Assembly: GCA_014529385.2 (NCBI GenBank)
Contig: CM043944.1
Coordinates: 174,483,240 to 174,543,239 of the forward strand
Source of the DNA: Adiantum capillus-veneris
Taxonomy: Eukaryota > Streptophyta > Polypodiopsida > Polypodiales > Pteridaceae
Reading direction: 5' to 3'
Length of the DNA stretch: 60,000 nucleotides
The position numbers were made by a program, and so were the translations under genes. Of this stretch, positions 44,840 through 54,306 are shown one piece after another (position 1 is the first letter of the stretch; each line of letters opens with the position of its first letter). The notes beneath the pieces were generated by a model, which was not told the origin of the DNA, did no database searches, and saw only the letters and a program-made list of their open reading frames with translations.

Positions 44840-45865
44840 CCATTGGGAAAAGGGTGTCAATTAGTCTCGCGGAGTGCCCCACCCGGGGCTATCCCTAGCC
44901 TTCCTTGCAAGCATATGTTGGCATCTAGACAGCACCACCCATTCGCAAGCTGGCCCTGCACTTTCCCCCTCTTGCAAGCCTCCCTCCTCATGAGGCAAGG
45001 GGCAAGCCAACACAGTCCCGACATTGCTTGAAGAAGTGATGAGCAAAGTAACAACTTGCTATGTGTGAGCCATTGCAAGTCAACCAATACATACATTCAA
45101 ATCTTGATGTGGGACTATGGGAACTACCTATGGTAGCATTCTTTCTTCCTTTATTTAATTCAAATAACAACTCTCTATATCCAAAGGGTATACCATCTCA
45201 GAAATTGATTGCAATCCCCTATGTTTTTAATTATGTTTTCCCTATCGTGAGAGAAATGCATTGGCAGTCCCTCATTTGTGAAAAGAAGTCTCTGTTCCTT
45301 TCTCCATTTGTAATACACTCCTCTAGTGCTAAGGATGGTAGGGAAACATCTAGGAGGTGATTTGCACGTATTTATGATTTTTTCCTATCTAGCTATACCC
45401 AGACAGGCGTTGTGGCATCCCAATCCTTTACCAGGCACGCACGCATTTCATTAAAATGCATCAGTTTACTTTTACTTATGCTTGAGCCTTGCCAACATTT
45501 ACTATCTCGATGTCCGTGCTTACTTTTTTTATTACGAGTACCACCGGCAACCTTTGGCGGCCTCTCTCTCTCCTTCGCCCCCCCTTTGAGCTCTTTCTCT
45601 CTTTTTCACTCCCCCACTTTTGGCTTATAGCCTTCATCTCGCAAAACGTGACACGTGTAAAGGGTCACTCCCTCCGCCATATTATGTTAGTAGATGTCTG
45701 CACCACAATAGAAAACAAGGTGAACATTCACCAAGGCCTTCAGTGACAATTAGAATTTGGGTTTTGTAGGATGTGGGTCTCACAAATAGGTTGGTCTATG
45801 ATTATGGTGATCTTATAAGCTTCAAGATATGCAGTAGAGGTTCATGAGTATTTGAAGGGTTCAAA
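44840..45865. other. No feature identified
   Basis: Several short ORFs on both strands with no motif. It may hold the downstream part of the Helitron-like relic, but no terminal hairpin with CTRR end could be pinned. Confidence 0.5.
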
Positions 45866-46319
45866 TTATAGCGCTATATAAGTGGAGGAATGATTTGACC
45901 AATAGACATAGTTTGTGCCAAAAGATAGTGGAGTAAGGCTTTTTGTGGCCCAAATGTGCTCTATTGTTGACCCATAAATGGTCGTTGGTTGTTGAATGAG
46001 TTGTTTTACTTGGAAGGTTGAAAGCAGATTTTCAAGATTTTCAAGTTTCTGGTAGTTTGAGTTTGTGGCACAAGCATCAATATTGAAGTCTCCTAAAATG
46101 AGAATAGGAAATTTGAAGCTTTGGCTTTGGAGTGTAGAGTGCAACGTGGAGAAGACGCTTCCAAGTGATGCTAATGGAGGTCTGTACAAAGAGATAACTA
46201 TCGAGCACAGCATCTGCTTGAGGTGCATGGTTGCAATGGCGAGCTCAATCAAAGGCTCACTTACAATGTGTCTGGATTGCACGACTAAGTTGGGCTTTAG
46301 AAGAAGCGACTCGCCCACA
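45866..46319 (-). pseudogene. Endonuclease/exonuclease/phosphatase-type domain, C-terminal part
   Basis: The minus-strand ORF (166 aa in all, the first residues coming from the LTR) has VISLYRPPLASLGSVF, then FPILILGDFNIDACA with the G-D-F-N catalytic motif. It continues with LIQQPTTIYGSTIEHIWAT (the S-x-I-D-H position) and YWSNHSSTYIAL, where the usual S-D-H end reads S-N-H. This is the second half of an apurinic-type nuclease domain. Its first half lies at 52160-52400, on the other side of a Copia insertion. Confidence 0.8.
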
Positions 46320-46526
46320 TGTTGTGGTGTAAGCCAAGTGGCCATGGGAATCACCCTTAACTTCATTTTCTCTATAATGAATATAGGGAGAGAAACTGAG
46401 AGTGGACTTAAGAACTCTCACTTTCTACTCAAGAAGTTGCATGTGCTTCTCCTTCTTCCCCAATTACCCCTCACATATTCTCACTTGCTTGAGCACGCAT
46501 CCACGCACCCGAATGCGGCACCTACG
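46320..46526 (+). repeat. 5' LTR of the plus-strand Copia
   Basis: Starts TGTTGTGG and ends CCTACG, where the partner ends CCTACA. Confidence 0.85.
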
Positions 46527-46528
46527 AT

Positions 46529-46537
46529 TGGTATCAG

Positions 46538-46540
<3 letters not shown>
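46529..46540 (+). other. Primer binding site, initiator-Met tRNA
   Basis: TGGTATCAGAGC two bases after the LTR. Confidence 0.95.

Positions 46541-46586
<46 letters not shown>
46541..46586 (+). repeat. (GA)n microsatellite adjoining the primer site
   Basis: 46 bp of GA beginning exactly at the end of the primer site (CAGAGC-GAGAGA). Confidence 0.95.
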
Positions 46587-46589
<3 letters not shown>

Positions 46590-47627
46590 CACTTGCCATC
46601 TCTACCACTCCGCACCAGCTCGCTGACATCAACTCAAGTTTTCGGTACCGACATCGCCTCGATCTCATTTTTTCGCTGACCATTACGCTCATGATTTGCA
46701 CGGGTGAGGTGCCTCTACCATAGAGGAGTGACACTTGGCATCCGCTTTGAGCATTACGGCGGCTATTTGACTAGTCTACTTCCTTCCGGTGGTGGAAGGC
46801 AAGATCGACCAGTTTTGTTTTTTGACTATAGAGAGAGCACTCACAACCTCTTTTTTGCGTTCTCTTGAGAGACACTTTTCCCGAGCACACTGCTTGAAGG
46901 GGGACTTGTCAGCATTGACATTGCAGGTGGTGTATACGTTGGAGACCCGATCGACATACATTTTTTGACTGAGGCGTAGACTTGGGCTACGACCATATAG
47001 GTGGTGTCTTCATAGTGGGTACAATTTAAAGTTGTTCGCTCTTTTGAGAGACTGATCCCAACAGGGATTTTGTCACTTGCAAATTCTATGTACGCATGTT
47101 ACAGATACTGCCTATGCACGTCCTTTGTGGAACCATATTTGGCTAGCCTTGGTAGTTTTCCAACCGTTTTTTAGACTTGGTTTCGGAAGAGCCCTTTCTG
47201 AGACTGTGGCTCAAAGAGACTAGCGTGAGGTTTTCTTTGAGATGGGGTATTCTCAAATGTTGAGGTACCTTCAGTGATACAGGTAGCTAGAGTTCCACAT
47301 TATGGTACCCTCACCATAGGATATGTAGCCGGTTTCGGATTTTATGCTTTTGACACCATGTATGGTAGTCTATTGGCAGTGATGACAGTGTTACTTTTTT
47401 TATGCTCAATTAGTGCAGTTGACACATTCTATGAATTTTTTGGGTTGAGCTTTAACTCCTCATACAAAGGAGACCCTGCCGGATTTTTCTTGTGAGTCGT
47501 GACTTTCATTGTTGGCACTTTTGAGCCTATTTTGGTTGAGATTTTGCTCCCGGTACAAAGGTTACTCTACCCAAATTTCTGCAACTTCTTGCCATAGTTT
47601 GGCACCTCTCAAACCCTCTTATCAGTG
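46587..47627 (+). other. Copia untranslated leader
   Basis: About 1 kb between the primer site and the Gag start. It is unusually long for Copia and has no conserved ORF; a 73-aa ORF at 47274 has no motif. Confidence 0.6.
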
Positions 47628-48581
47628 ATGGCTTCTTCTTCAAAAAAGAAGGAGTATTTCATCTGCATGTTTGATGGCAGCAACTTCACCATGTGGAAAG
47701 AGCGCATGAAGGTTATTCTAACTAACAAAAGTCTATTTGAACCACTAAAAGAGCGTGCAGAGGGTGATGGCTATACGCAAGCTCTATGGGAGCTTTTGGA
47801 TGCGAAATCCATGGCTACAATACATCTACATCTACTCGAGTCAGTGTTCTTCACTGACTATCATAGGGAAGACGATAGCCAAGAATCTATGGCATAGCTT
47901 ATGTTCAACATGGGAGAGTTAAAGTGCATCCAACAATTTTTTTCTCATGAAAAAGCTTATGAAGCTCAACATGAAAGAAGGTAGCACAGTTTCTAGACAC
48001 TTAAATAAGTTCAGCTCCCTGTTCAATCAATTGACATCTCAAGGCTTTAGTGAGTTTGATGATGAACTCAAGTCAATATTCTTGTTATGCTCTCTACCCA
48101 GTTCATGGGGCATATTTTGCACATCCATTAGCACTTCAGCTCTGAATGACAAGTTAGTAGCAATGATGTCACAAATGAGTTGCTCACTGAAGAGATTCGG
48201 TGTAAATCTCTTGAAGGTGCTAGTCACGGAGATGCATATATGGTTGGCAGTTCAATGAAGCAAAGATTCCCTGACAAGAACAAGCACAAGAACAAAAGTA
48301 AAAGTAGAAAGCGAAATCCTCGTAGTCCAAGCAGAAACAAGAACTCTAGTAGAGAACACAGTGGCAAAAATGTCGAGTGTTACCATTGCCACAAAGAGGG
48401 CCATCACAAAAAGGATTGTTGCATTTTCCTAAGAGAGCAAAAAAACATGCAAAAATATAGTTCTGGCAAAGGAAAAAGTACGATAAAGATCAAGGATATC
48501 AATGTGGTTGAGTCTCCCATACCTACCATTGTAGTAGAGAATGCTCCTCCTTCAGTGGATGAATGTTATGCCATTTGGTGA
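47628..48581 (+). pseudogene. Copia Gag with CCHC knuckle
   Basis: ATG at 47628 (a GTG precedes it) gives MASSSKKKEYFICMFDGSNF, then MWKERMKVILTNK, the Copia Gag N-terminal signature. A stop falls at 47895. The frame resumes with MKLNMKEGSTVSRHLNKF and LLCSLPSSWGIFCTSIS. A frame change near 48185 leads to the Lys/Arg/Ser-rich tail and the zinc knuckle CYHCHKEGHHKKDC (about 48378-48420). The family assignment is firm; the gene is inactive. Confidence 0.9.
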
Positions 48582-48840
48582 TTCATGCAGAGGTGACAAC
48601 AGATCCCTCAGATGTTCTCATTTTCACTTCGGATCTCACTCTAGATACTTTGGTTGCACAAGATGAGGGCACAGAGGTGACAGTAGATCCTCCTTTAGTA
48701 GAGAATGCTCCTCCTTCATTGATGAATGTTAGGCCATCGGTGATTCATGCAGAGGTGATAGCAAATCCCTCAGATGTTCTCATTTTCACTTCGGATCTCA
48801 CTCTAGATACTTTGGTTGGACAAGATGAGGATTATGCACA
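48531..48840 (+). repeat. 165-bp tandem duplication inside the Copia reading
   Basis: TAGTAGAGAATGCTCCTCCT starts at 48531 and again at 48696. Both units include ATTCATGCAGAGGTGA and CCCTCAGATGTTCTCATTTT. It lies between the knuckle and the protease position. Confidence 0.92.
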
Positions 48841-49290
48841 GAATTGGATTCTCAATTATGTGCAAGTTTTCATGTCACACCTCATAGAGATTGGTTTTCC
48901 TCTTATGCATTCATGAAGGGCATAGTCAAGCTTGGTGATTCTTAGGAGCTTGACATTATGGCATTGGTGATGTGAAGGTTCAGATGCATGATGGCACTAC
49001 TTTTCTATTGCAAAATGTCTATATGTGCCCAAGCTTACAAAGAGCTTGCTTTTATAGGGCAATTGGATGAGCCTAGTTACACTACACCATTTGGTAATCA
49101 TTCTTGGCTAATCCGCAAGAACAACCTTGTCATGATGAAAGGTCGTAAAAACAAATCCTTGTACTCTATGTTTATATCAAGTGTTGGTGAACACTCTATC
49201 TATGTTGCCGAGCTATCGTCTATTGAGTTGTGGCATAGCCGCCTAGGGCATATTATCCAGAAGGGAATGAAAACACTTTAATATTGTGGC
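48841..49290 (+). pseudogene. Copia protease C-terminal and pre-integrase remnants
   Basis: Readings such as VFMSHLIEIGFPLMHS and the shifted FHVTPHRDWFSS-type sequence at 48860-48915 mark the protease part. The 48988-49281 ORF contains VGEHSIYVAELSSIELWHSR and LGHI, the pre-integrase domain. The protease active site is not readable. Confidence 0.75.
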
Positions 49291-50313
49291 TACTTACCTG
49301 TGTTAGATTACACGGATTTTTCATTGTGTGAGCATTGTCTATACGCCAAACAGAATAGGTTGACATCTTTGCCATTGAACAAGAAACTAGGCGAACCCCT
49401 AAATTTAGTGCACATTGATTTGTGTGGTCTAATGCCACATAAGACTCTGGGGGGGAAAACTACTTTCTCACATTCATAGATGATTCTACCAGAAAGGTAT
49501 AAGTGTATCTCCTTAAGCGTAAGGAAGAAGTCTTTTCTACATTCAAGAAATTCCTCACCATCATTTAGAACCAATCAGGGAAAAGGCGCAAAGATTTTCT
49601 CACGGACAATGGTGGAGAATATGTATCAACGGAGTTCAAGGATTTCTAGAATCAAAGAGGCATTTGTACGCGGTTTATTGCTCCGAACACACCTGCTGAG
49701 AATGGGATAGATGAAAAAATGAATTGCACAATTCGAGAGCGAGTTATCTTTATGATTTATATGTCAAAACTTACTCAGATTTTTGGGGGGAAGCTGTTCA
49801 GACAACAGTGCACATTATCAATAGCCTTCACCTAGCTCTCCTTTGAATTTCAAGATTCCAAAGGAATTGTGGACTGGGAAAACGCCAAGCTATGAGCATT
49901 TACGTGTGTTTGAATGTGAGGCATATGCACACATGCCCAAAGAACTTTGTCGCAAGTTAGATCCCAAGTCACATAAATGCATTTTTATTGGTTATGGTGA
50001 AGATAGAGAGATGGTCTATCGTCTCTGGCACCCGGAATCCTGTAAAGTCATTTGTAGCTCACATGTCATTTTCAATGAATCAAAGATGCACAAGAAGCCC
50101 ATTAAAGAAATTAAATACAAACGCATTTGTTTTGAGGATGTAGCCTCCCAACCAACTCAGTCTAGTAGTGACGCACCTAATTCTCAAGTGCAAGATACTA
50201 TTATTGCTTCAGAGAGAGCAGAGTCCAGCAATCAGGCACCGAGATGCTATGTGGGAGTATCACGTGCACCCGAGCGGTTTGAGCCGGGTTATACACCACA
50301 TTTTGGTAACTAA
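49291..50313 (+). pseudogene. Copia integrase
   Basis: The first Asp is in LVHIDLCGLMPHKTLG (49410-49455), the second in FLTDNGGEYVSTEFKDF (about 49594-49645), and the Glu motif in NTPAENGIDEKMNCTIRER (about 49688-49745). All are in the plus strand but separated by stops and frame changes. The 49843-50313 ORF (156 aa) is the C-terminal part, with HLRVFECEAYAHMPKELCRK and CIFIGYGEDREMVYRLWHPE. Confidence 0.88.
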
Positions 50314-50380
50314 CGGTGGAGGGCCAACCTGCTACAAAGAAGTTATACAGATGGATGACAACGTTAAGTGGGAGTAGGCT

Positions 50381-50955
50381 ATGCAATTAGAATATAATTC
50401 AATTGTGGCTAATGAGACATGGGATTTAGTTGAACTACCACAGAGAAAACATGCTTTATCGTGCAAGTGGGTATACAAGAAGAAGTATACAACGAAAGAT
50501 CCTGAGCCTAGGTACAAGGCTCGTCTAATTGCCAAGGGTTTCGAGCAGCAAAAAGGTGTGTATTTTGATGAGATTTTCTCTCCAGTAGTCAAGATCGCAC
50601 AATGCTTGTCTTGGTTGCTATCCAAGACATGGAACTTGTCCAAATGGACGTGAAAACATCATTTCTTCATGAGGATCTAGATGAAGTTGTCTACATGAAA
50701 CAGCTAGAGGGTTTCGTATGTGAAACTCAAAAGCCAACAAGGGTAGAATTGGTTTGTAGACTTAAAAAGGCACTCTATGGCCTCAAGCAAGGTTCAAGGC
50801 AATTGTACCAAAGGTTCAAAAAATTCATGCAGTCTCAGGGTTACATAAGGAGTCAAGAGGATCGCTACTTATACACAAGAAAGTTGAACGGTGGTTCTTT
50901 AATCATCTTGATATTGTATGTAGATGATATTCTTTATAGCAGGGAAATCAAATGA
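50381..50955 (+). pseudogene. Copia reverse transcriptase
   Basis: The ORF 50381-50653 has NETWDLVELPQRKHALSCKW, VYKKKYTTKDPEPRYKARLI and KGFEQQKGVYFDEIFSPVVK. After a frame change near 50610, 50602-50955 has MDVKTSFLHEDLDEVVYMKQ, KKALYGLKQGSRQLYQRF and the catalytic LYVDDILYS (50914-50940). Confidence 0.92.
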
Positions 50956-51930
50956 TGAGATCAATCAATTGAAAAAGATGCTAAGCACTCAGTGCTCCAT
51001 GAAAACTTGGGAAATGCCAATCACGTTCTTGGCATGCGCATCAAGAGAGATAGGCAATGTTGAATTCTTGAATTGTCTCAAGAAAAATACATCCACAATG
51101 TCTTGCAACATTTTAGTATGTAGGGGGGGAAGTCATTGAGTACCCCAATGCAAGCATACTTAAAACTTAGCAAGGAATATTCTCCCAAGGCAGATGCTGA
51201 GAAAGAGGAAATGGCAAAGGTGCCATATTCTTTAGCAGTTGGCAGTTTGATCTATGCTATGGTAGCCATAAGACCAGACATTGCACATGGAGTGGGAGTG
51301 GTTAGTAGGTACATGTCAAACCCAGGCAAGAAGCATTGCGAGGCAGTGAAGAAAATCCTCAGAGATACCTGAAGGGTACAACTAGCAAGTCTTTATGCTT
51401 CGGGAAAGTGATGCATCTATTGTGGGTTACACGAATGCAGATTATGCAGGTTGTGTGGATAGTAGAAGATCCACATATGGCTATGTGTTCATGTTTGTTG
51501 GAGTGGCTATCTCTTGGAGATTGTGTCTCTAAGATTGTTCACATCTTCATCTACCACTGAGGTAGATGTATGTTGTTGCACATGACACCTGCAAGGAAGC
51601 CATATGGTTAGCTCGTCTAGTGAGAGATTTGGGAATTTACAAGGTTCTAGTACTGCATTGTGATAGTTAGAGTACCATTGCTTTGGCAAAGAATCCCGTG
51701 TTTCATTCGAAGTCAAAGCATGCCATACGAGATGTATTGGTTGGCAAGCGTATTGAGCTTGTCAAGGTTCACACTGAGACGAGACCCCGCAGACACTGTC
51801 ACAAAGAGCCTAGCCTCGGAGCGGTTTACACATTGCATGAAGCTTATGGGTGTAGGATGAAACGTAGGCGATGCTTCATTGACTTCGTATAGACTAACTA
51901 TATTGATGCCACTATTGACCACCTTGACCT
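50956..51930 (+). pseudogene. Copia RT connection and RNase H
   Basis: Pieces in changing frames: the 51136-51372 ORF has MSTPMQAYLKLSKEYSPKAD, YSLAVGSLIYAMVAIRPDIA and VGVVSRYMSNPGKKH. The stretch 51390-51600 has decayed RNase H readings (DADYAG-type and S-Y-V-F-type positions). The end (51683-51860) has NPVFHSKSKHAIRDVLVGKR, the Copia RNase H C-terminus. Confidence 0.85.
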
Positions 51931-51931
51931 T

Positions 51932-51943
51932 CAAGTGGAAGGT
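51932..51943 (+). other. Polypurine tract of the plus-strand Copia
   Basis: CAAGTGGAAGGT directly before the 3' LTR start TGTTGAGG. Confidence 0.6.
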
Positions 51944-52159
51944 TGTTGAGGTGTAGGCCAGGTGGCCATGGGAACCACCCCTAACTTCGTTTTCTCTATA
52001 ATGAATATAGGGAGAGAAAGTGAGAGTAGACTTGAGAACTCTCACTTTCTACTTCAATAACCCAAGAAGTTGTCTGTGCTTCTCCTTCTTTCCCCAATTC
52101 CCCCTCACTGATTCTCTATTGCTTATGCACGCATCCACACACTCGAACGTGCACCTACA
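51944..52159 (+). repeat. 3' LTR of the plus-strand Copia
   Basis: Starts TGTTGAGG and ends CCTACA; partner of 46320-46526 with many substitutions and a few small indels. Confidence 0.88.
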
Positions 52160-52500
52160 CTACGTTTCCAAAAGAGTGTAGTAGATAAAATTTTGTGCAA
52201 GAAAAGCAGCTTGGGTCTTTATTCTTGTTTCTTGCAAGCAAAGTATTGTGGAGGAGGTTAAGGATTTATTTTTAAGTAGTTGGTGTTGATGTATACGAAG
52301 GGAGATGACATTAATGGATTGAATGAGTATGTGAGGATTTTGAGGTTGTTGGAATATTTTTTGTGAGAAAACCCATTGTGCATGCACCTTAAGGCGATTT
52401 ATTTCTTGGATCACACTTGCATCCACTCTTATGTTTTCATGCCTTAGTTTCTCGAGCAAGTAGAGGTTTTTTGGATTCTTTCATTAGAGCCAATTTGGAT
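52160..52500 (-). pseudogene. Pif1-type helicase tail fused to endonuclease N-terminal part (Helentron-like)
   Basis: The minus-strand reading has NLYLLEKLRHENIRVDASVI and QEINRL (about 52400-52475). This is the C-terminal pattern that follows motif VI (ALSRV) of Pif1-like helicases; a broken ALSRV-like sequence is visible just upstream (about 52478-52492). About 25 residues later come ISLRIHQHQLLKNKSLTSST and ILCLQETRIKTQAAF, the start of an endonuclease/exonuclease domain with its catalytic Glu (Q-E-T). The reading is interrupted at 52160 by the Copia LTR and resumes at 46319. Rep/helicase followed by such a nuclease is the Helentron (Helitron2-type) arrangement. The rest of the helicase and the Rep domain are absent. 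Confidence 0.75.
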
Positions 52501-53499
52501 GAAATAAGGGTTGTTTAGGGTTTCTCTATTCTTGATCTAAGGGTCAAGGAGGAGCCACATTTCCAAAAGTATGGCACTTTTGCACACGTGTCAAGATCTC
52601 CTTCACTTGCTTTTAGAATATTTTGCACTATTTTAGCCAGAACTTTTGCATATGAACTCCAAATTTAGTGCTCAAATGTTCCATGGGTGGCGCTTGATGA
52701 GATCTATGCAATGAGTACCCATGTTGAATAGTTTTGGTAAGATATTCATGCACTTTTTTAGGTTGCCCCTTTTTATATCCTTACACAACCCTTTTTCCAT
52801 CCAAAATGGCCCTAATGATATGCAAAAGGGCCGTATAGGTGAGGCCATGTGTTCTTATATTTAGAGGGCTAAATGCAAGTATGCTAAGCCTTAAACCTCG
52901 GGACCTGTGTATTGTTCATGTAGAAGCTGGCTCAAGAGGGAATTGGCTTCTTTTTATTGTGTTCATCTTGTTTTTCTCCACTTGAAATTCACATGTTATT
53001 CTCTCTATTGGAGTCCATTGTTGAAAAATGTTAGTCGAGTAGAGATTTTGTGTCTCATAACGTCTCTTTCTCCTTGTTTCAAAAATTGTAAAATGAATCC
53101 AAATTATGGACTGAGTAGATCTTAGAGTGGTGCATTTATAAACTCCCTTTGCACCATGACCAACCCATCCAAAATGTCTAGATTACTTGCACATAACTCG
53201 ACAATCATTTGTGGCTTCAAGCTTAATTTCGTGTGCAAACCAGAAGTGAGTTTGGGATCGCCATGAATTTGTCTACTTCTATTGCATCAAGTATTACACT
53301 TGTCTATGGAAATGACTGTTTGTGGAAGCCCCTCCATTTTGTTGAATGTTTTTAGATTGTGCTCCTCTTTGTTTGTGTTGAAGTAAAATAAGTAAGATAT
53401 AAGATGATCGCTTGGGATTGGACGGTGATATTTGGAGTTTAGATGGTCAATGTTGTGAGATTTTTGTTGGCCCACTCATATTCTATTCAAAATTTCCAT
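52501..53499. other. No feature identified
   Basis: AT-rich, short ORFs only. If the helicase relic continued it would be here on the minus strand, but I see no helicase motif. Confidence 0.5.
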
Positions 53500-53504
53500 G
53501 AATT

Positions 53505-54070
53505 GTGTGTCATCTTGTCGACATGGATCCCGAGAGCATAGAAACATTTGTTCTGAGAAACTTGCAGATTCATTGTGCATCACGAGAAATTTGTGTACTA
53601 ATAAGATGTTTTCTTGCACATCCCGAGCCCCATGGGCCGTATGAACCCCGTCATCATGCCGCGAAATGGCTTGATTTTTTGCCATGTGCACGGCGACAGG
53701 GTTCATACGGCCTGTAGGGCTCAGGATTGGGCACCACATGAGCTGTATTTGCTACCTGCTAGATAACACAGATCTCACGAGCGTAGAAACCTTCTGTTAT
53801 GAGCACCCTGTGTATTTAATGTGCATCACGAGAAATTTGCGTACTAACATGATGTTTTCTTGCCCAACCCCAGTGCACAGGCCGTATGAACCCCGTCGAC
53901 ATGCACATGGTGGAATATCAAGCCGTTCCATGGCCTCATGTGCCATGGAGCGACTTTTGGTAGATTGACCCAGTCAAACTGTCAAAAGTCGCTTCGTGGC
54001 ACACGGGGCCACGAAACGGCTTGATATTTTTCTATGTGCATGGCAACGGGGGTCATACGGCTCGTGGAGC
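53505..54070 (+). repeat. Two tandem fold-back (inverted-repeat) units, ~246 bp apart
   Basis: CACGAGAAATTTG occurs at 53581 and 53827 with matching flanks. Unit 1 has arms GGGCCGTATGAACCCCGTC (about 53633) and the complementary GGGTTCATACGGCC (about 53697). Unit 2 has longer arms, about 53878-53959 and 53982-54066, which pair over roughly 80 bp around a ~22-bp loop (AAGCCGTT...AACGGCTT; GCGACTTTTGG...CAAAAGTCGC). This is the structure of a fold-back element or MITE. No transposase is inside. Confidence 0.85.
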
Positions 54071-54306
54071 TTGAGATGGACCACGTTAGCCCATATTTCT
54101 ACTTTCCAACTCACACGGACCACACAAGTGGATTGATTAGAGGCATTGACCTAAGTAACCACATTCAAATCCATAACTAACACAAGCTTAAAATTTCAAA
54201 CAATACATTGCAATTGCCAAATATAGATATGATAATTTCATTTTCAAAACAATTACATGATAAGCTGGCAAAGATGCCGCTTGAGAAATTACAACGGCTT
54301 TCTTAT

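Larger units (their letters stand above)
46320..52159 (+). mobile_element. Decayed full-length Ty1/Copia element, plus strand
   Basis: LTRs at 46320-46526 and 51944-52159 share GGCCATGGGAAYCACCC, TTTTCTCTATAATGAATATAG, CTCACTTTCTACT and ACGCATCCAC. A primer site (46529-46540) and Gag, integrase, RT and RNase H follow in Copia order on the plus strand. LTR divergence is clearly greater than in the 4881-9945 element, and every ORF is broken. The flanks give no perfect target duplication (CCACA versus CTACG). The insertion splits a Pif1/endonuclease reading on the minus strand. Confidence 0.92.

Noticed and set aside
45866-46366. Stand-alone LINE endonuclease
   Set aside because: Considered first, but the other half at 52160-52500 is fused to a Pif1-like tail, which fits a Helentron better; the first residues of this ORF are LTR-derived.
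46065-46679. 204-aa plus-strand ORF
   Set aside because: Runs across the endonuclease antisense strand, an LTR and a GA tract; composite artefact.
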